From Planctomycetota bacterium (GTDB taxonomy: Bacteria; Planctomycetota; PUPC01; JACPCR01), in assembly GCA_016179685.1 (NCBI GenBank), contig JACPCR010000121.1:1-39419 (forward strand): a stretch of DNA of 39,419 nucleotides, given 5' to 3'. The position numbers and the translations under genes were made by a program. Positions 37,981 to 39,419 of the stretch are shown here, one piece after another. The first letter of the stretch is position 1; each line of letters starts with the position of its first letter. The notes under the pieces were generated by a model, which saw only the letters and a list, made by a program, of their open reading frames with translations, had not been told where the DNA came from and did not search any database.

Positions 37981-39419
37981 TCACGGACCACGCAGCCTTG
38001 GGACGTCTCCGGGTCTTCGAGGAGAATGCCCCTAAGGTCTTGCAGGCACTGAAGAAAGGTGACATCGATTGCGTCGACGGCACCGCCTGGTCTTTTCCCG
38101 ACTTCTTTTTCGCTTTTCTGGTCGGACCTTCCGAATTCCTACCGTGGGCCGCCTCCACGTTTCCGACACCGCGGAAGCGGCATTTGGTACCCATATGGCT
38201 GGAATTGTGCTGTGCCATCCACATGGCCCTCTCGGAAGAACCCGCCTTCCGGGGCCTGGAGCATCTCCTTAAGGCTGGCCCTATCTTGACACGGGTCAAA
38301 TTCAACCTCGGAGGCTGCGAGGGTGGCTTCAATTACCGCAACACCCACCCCCGTCAGACGGTCCTATGCCCAGACACGGTGAGGAAATACTTTCGGGCGA
38401 CCCAACCGGAGTCCCTGACGAACTGGTACCACGGGCCCGTCCTGAACTGGTTCCGCCGAAAACGAGGCTTTGCCAAGAGCCGCGTCTTCGCCCTGGATTC
38501 GACTTACATCGTTGTCCCAGAAAACGAACGTTATGGCCATACCGCTCGTCTTCCTCTCGATGAACACCATCGGTTCATCGACACTTCTGGCCTGAGCGAG
38601 GAACAGAAAAAACGGGTCCGCCATGTGCCCTGCTACAAACTGACCTACCTCCTCCATCTGGGTGAAGAGCCTTCCGGACGTCCGGAGCCTCACCCCTACT
38701 TCCTGATCCCTGCCTTCCGCTTCGGCCCAGGCGACGATGACTCGCACGAACACGGGCGCTGGATAGCCGATACCGTCACAAAGGCTGGAGGCAAGGGATG
38801 GATGAAATGGCTCATCGCCGATAGAGGATTCCTAGACGGGCAGTGGATAGAGGAACTCAAACTGAAGCATGGAACTAACCTGGTCATTCCGCTGCGCAAG
38901 AACATGGAGGCGTATGAGGATGTCGTCGGCCTCGCACGGTTGCCAGACTCTGACGTTCGCTGGGAGACCGTCCGACAAGAACACGACGAGCACGGTCATG
39001 TCCAGATGCTCGAACAGGTCACCTCCTTCTCCGAGGTACGGTCCTGGAAGCAATGTCGTCTCCCACTCTACGTCGCCCTCATCCGCAAACAATGGCGAAA
39101 TCTAGACGGCGAATGGCAGGAGGACCATTGGGCCATCACGAGTCCGGAACCTTTTTCCTCCGGCCACATGCTCATCGACTTCTATCACCATCGAAGCCGT
39201 ATCGAGGAAGTCAACCGGGCCCTCAAACAACCCCGCCGCCTGGACCGCTTCACCTCACCTCAGTACTCCCTCGTCGTCGCCCACATCGTCTTCACTCTCC
39301 TCACCTATTCCCTCATCGAGTTCTTCTTGAAGGCCCGTGGCAACTGGGACCTCACCCATCGCTTTCTCCGCACCCTACGACAAGAACGGACCCTGGGCCG
39401 CGAAGCCGTTATCCTCTAT
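37944..39419 (+). CDS. IS4-family-like DDE transposase, 3' end beyond the window
   Basis: Open from the ATG at 37944 to the window edge, 492 codons without a stop. The catalytic residues are present: first aspartate in FALDSTYIVV, second in LIADRGFLDG, and the glutamate within YHHRSRIEEVNRALK. The last segment fits the Y-(2)-R-(3)-E-(6)-K signature of the IS4 family. It is followed by hydrophobic helices typical of the transposase C-terminus. The right inverted repeat would lie outside the window, so the ends and target duplication cannot be checked. It appears intact. Overlap with the helper gene suggests coupled translation. Confidence 0.85.
   Translation, partial: MRDTFDKILHDLITDHAALGRLRVFEENAPKVLQALKKGDIDCVDGTAWSFPDFFFAFLVGPSEFLPWAASTFPTPRKRHLVPIWLELCCAIHMALSEEPAFRGLEHLLKAGPILTRVKFNLGGCEGGFNYRNTHPRQTVLCPDTVRKYFRATQPESLTNWYHGPVLNWFRRKRGFAKSRVFALDSTYIVVPENERYGHTARLPLDEHHRFIDTSGLSEEQKKRVRHVPCYKLTYLLHLGEEPSGRPEPHPYFLIPAFRFGPGDDDSHEHGRWIADTVTKAGGKGWMKWLIADRGFLDGQWIEELKLKHGTNLVIPLRKNMEAYEDVVGLARLPDSDVRWETVRQEHDEHGHVQMLEQVTSFSEVRSWKQCRLPLYVALIRKQWRNLDGEWQEDHWAITSPEPFSSGHMLIDFYHHRSRIEEVNRALKQPRRLDRFTSPQYSLVVAHIVFTLLTYSLIEFFLKARGNWDLTHRFLRTLRQERTLGREAVILY

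Overview
The window is a GC-rich stretch of a bacterial chromosome carrying ordinary metabolic, sugar-related and transport genes, with a large load of short palindromes and tandem repeats between them. The mix points to an uncultivated environmental bacterium of the planctomycete-like or Hydrogenedentes/Sumerlaea-like kind, though no marker gene settles the phylum. That mix includes a PhyH dioxygenase, a Gfo/Idh/MocA oxidoreductase, a very long glycosidase-like protein, an AXE1-type esterase, a DUF3179 protein and the 'NWDSYGA' protein pair. No rRNA, tRNA or CRISPR array was recognised.

Layout. 1-780 holds a formylglycine-generating-enzyme fragment running off the left edge, then repeats. 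783-5744 carries a PhyH dioxygenase, a GT-C type membrane glycosyltransferase, a COG0731-type radical SAM protein and ribB. 5745-10500 is decayed accessory DNA: a small gene cut by a palindrome, a frameshifted gene beside its intact partner, a PLD-nuclease/helicase gene cut after its Walker A region, and a vapBC pair with a broken toxin. It also holds one intact HAD phosphatase. 11127-14853 (minus strand) has an oxidoreductase, an AAA ATPase with only a 40-residue stub of its TOPRIM-like partner, and an esterase. 15185-16345 (minus strand) is a DUF3179 gene read through an in-frame UGA, a probable selenoprotein. 16723-21744 has a conserved hypothetical gene joined to a glycosidase-like gene, an Lrp/AsnC regulator, an M20 peptidase and a complete PIN/RHH toxin-antitoxin pair. 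21944-26967 has the 1171-residue glycosidase-like gene and a HEPN-domain gene. 27324-36961 (plus strand) has a large membrane protein, a WtpABC-type tungstate/molybdate importer, two Wzt-type ABC ATPases, a formyltransferase and a methyltransferase. The right edge is an IS4-type insertion sequence with a DUF6788 helper gene, cut by the window end.

How the genes work together. The clearest units are: wtpA-B-C (oxyanion uptake); the Wzt/Wzt/formyltransferase/methyltransferase run (surface polysaccharide making and export, without a permease here); 16723-18820 (one-base gap between two genes); the two toxin-antitoxin pairs; and the IS helper plus transposase.

Most notable. (1) The UGA-containing DUF3179 gene has a hairpin of bacterial SECIS shape just after the UGA. 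(2) Four large hairpins share a nearly fixed 14-base tip (AGTGCGGGTGCACT or close variants) on different self-complementary stems; two of them flank the 1171-residue gene in opposite orientation, and a third supplies the stop codons of two convergent genes. (3) Period-7/8 repeats of unrelated sequence recur at many intergenic sites, often turning into their own inverse. (4) Several modules have kept the first gene while the second is reduced to a stub.
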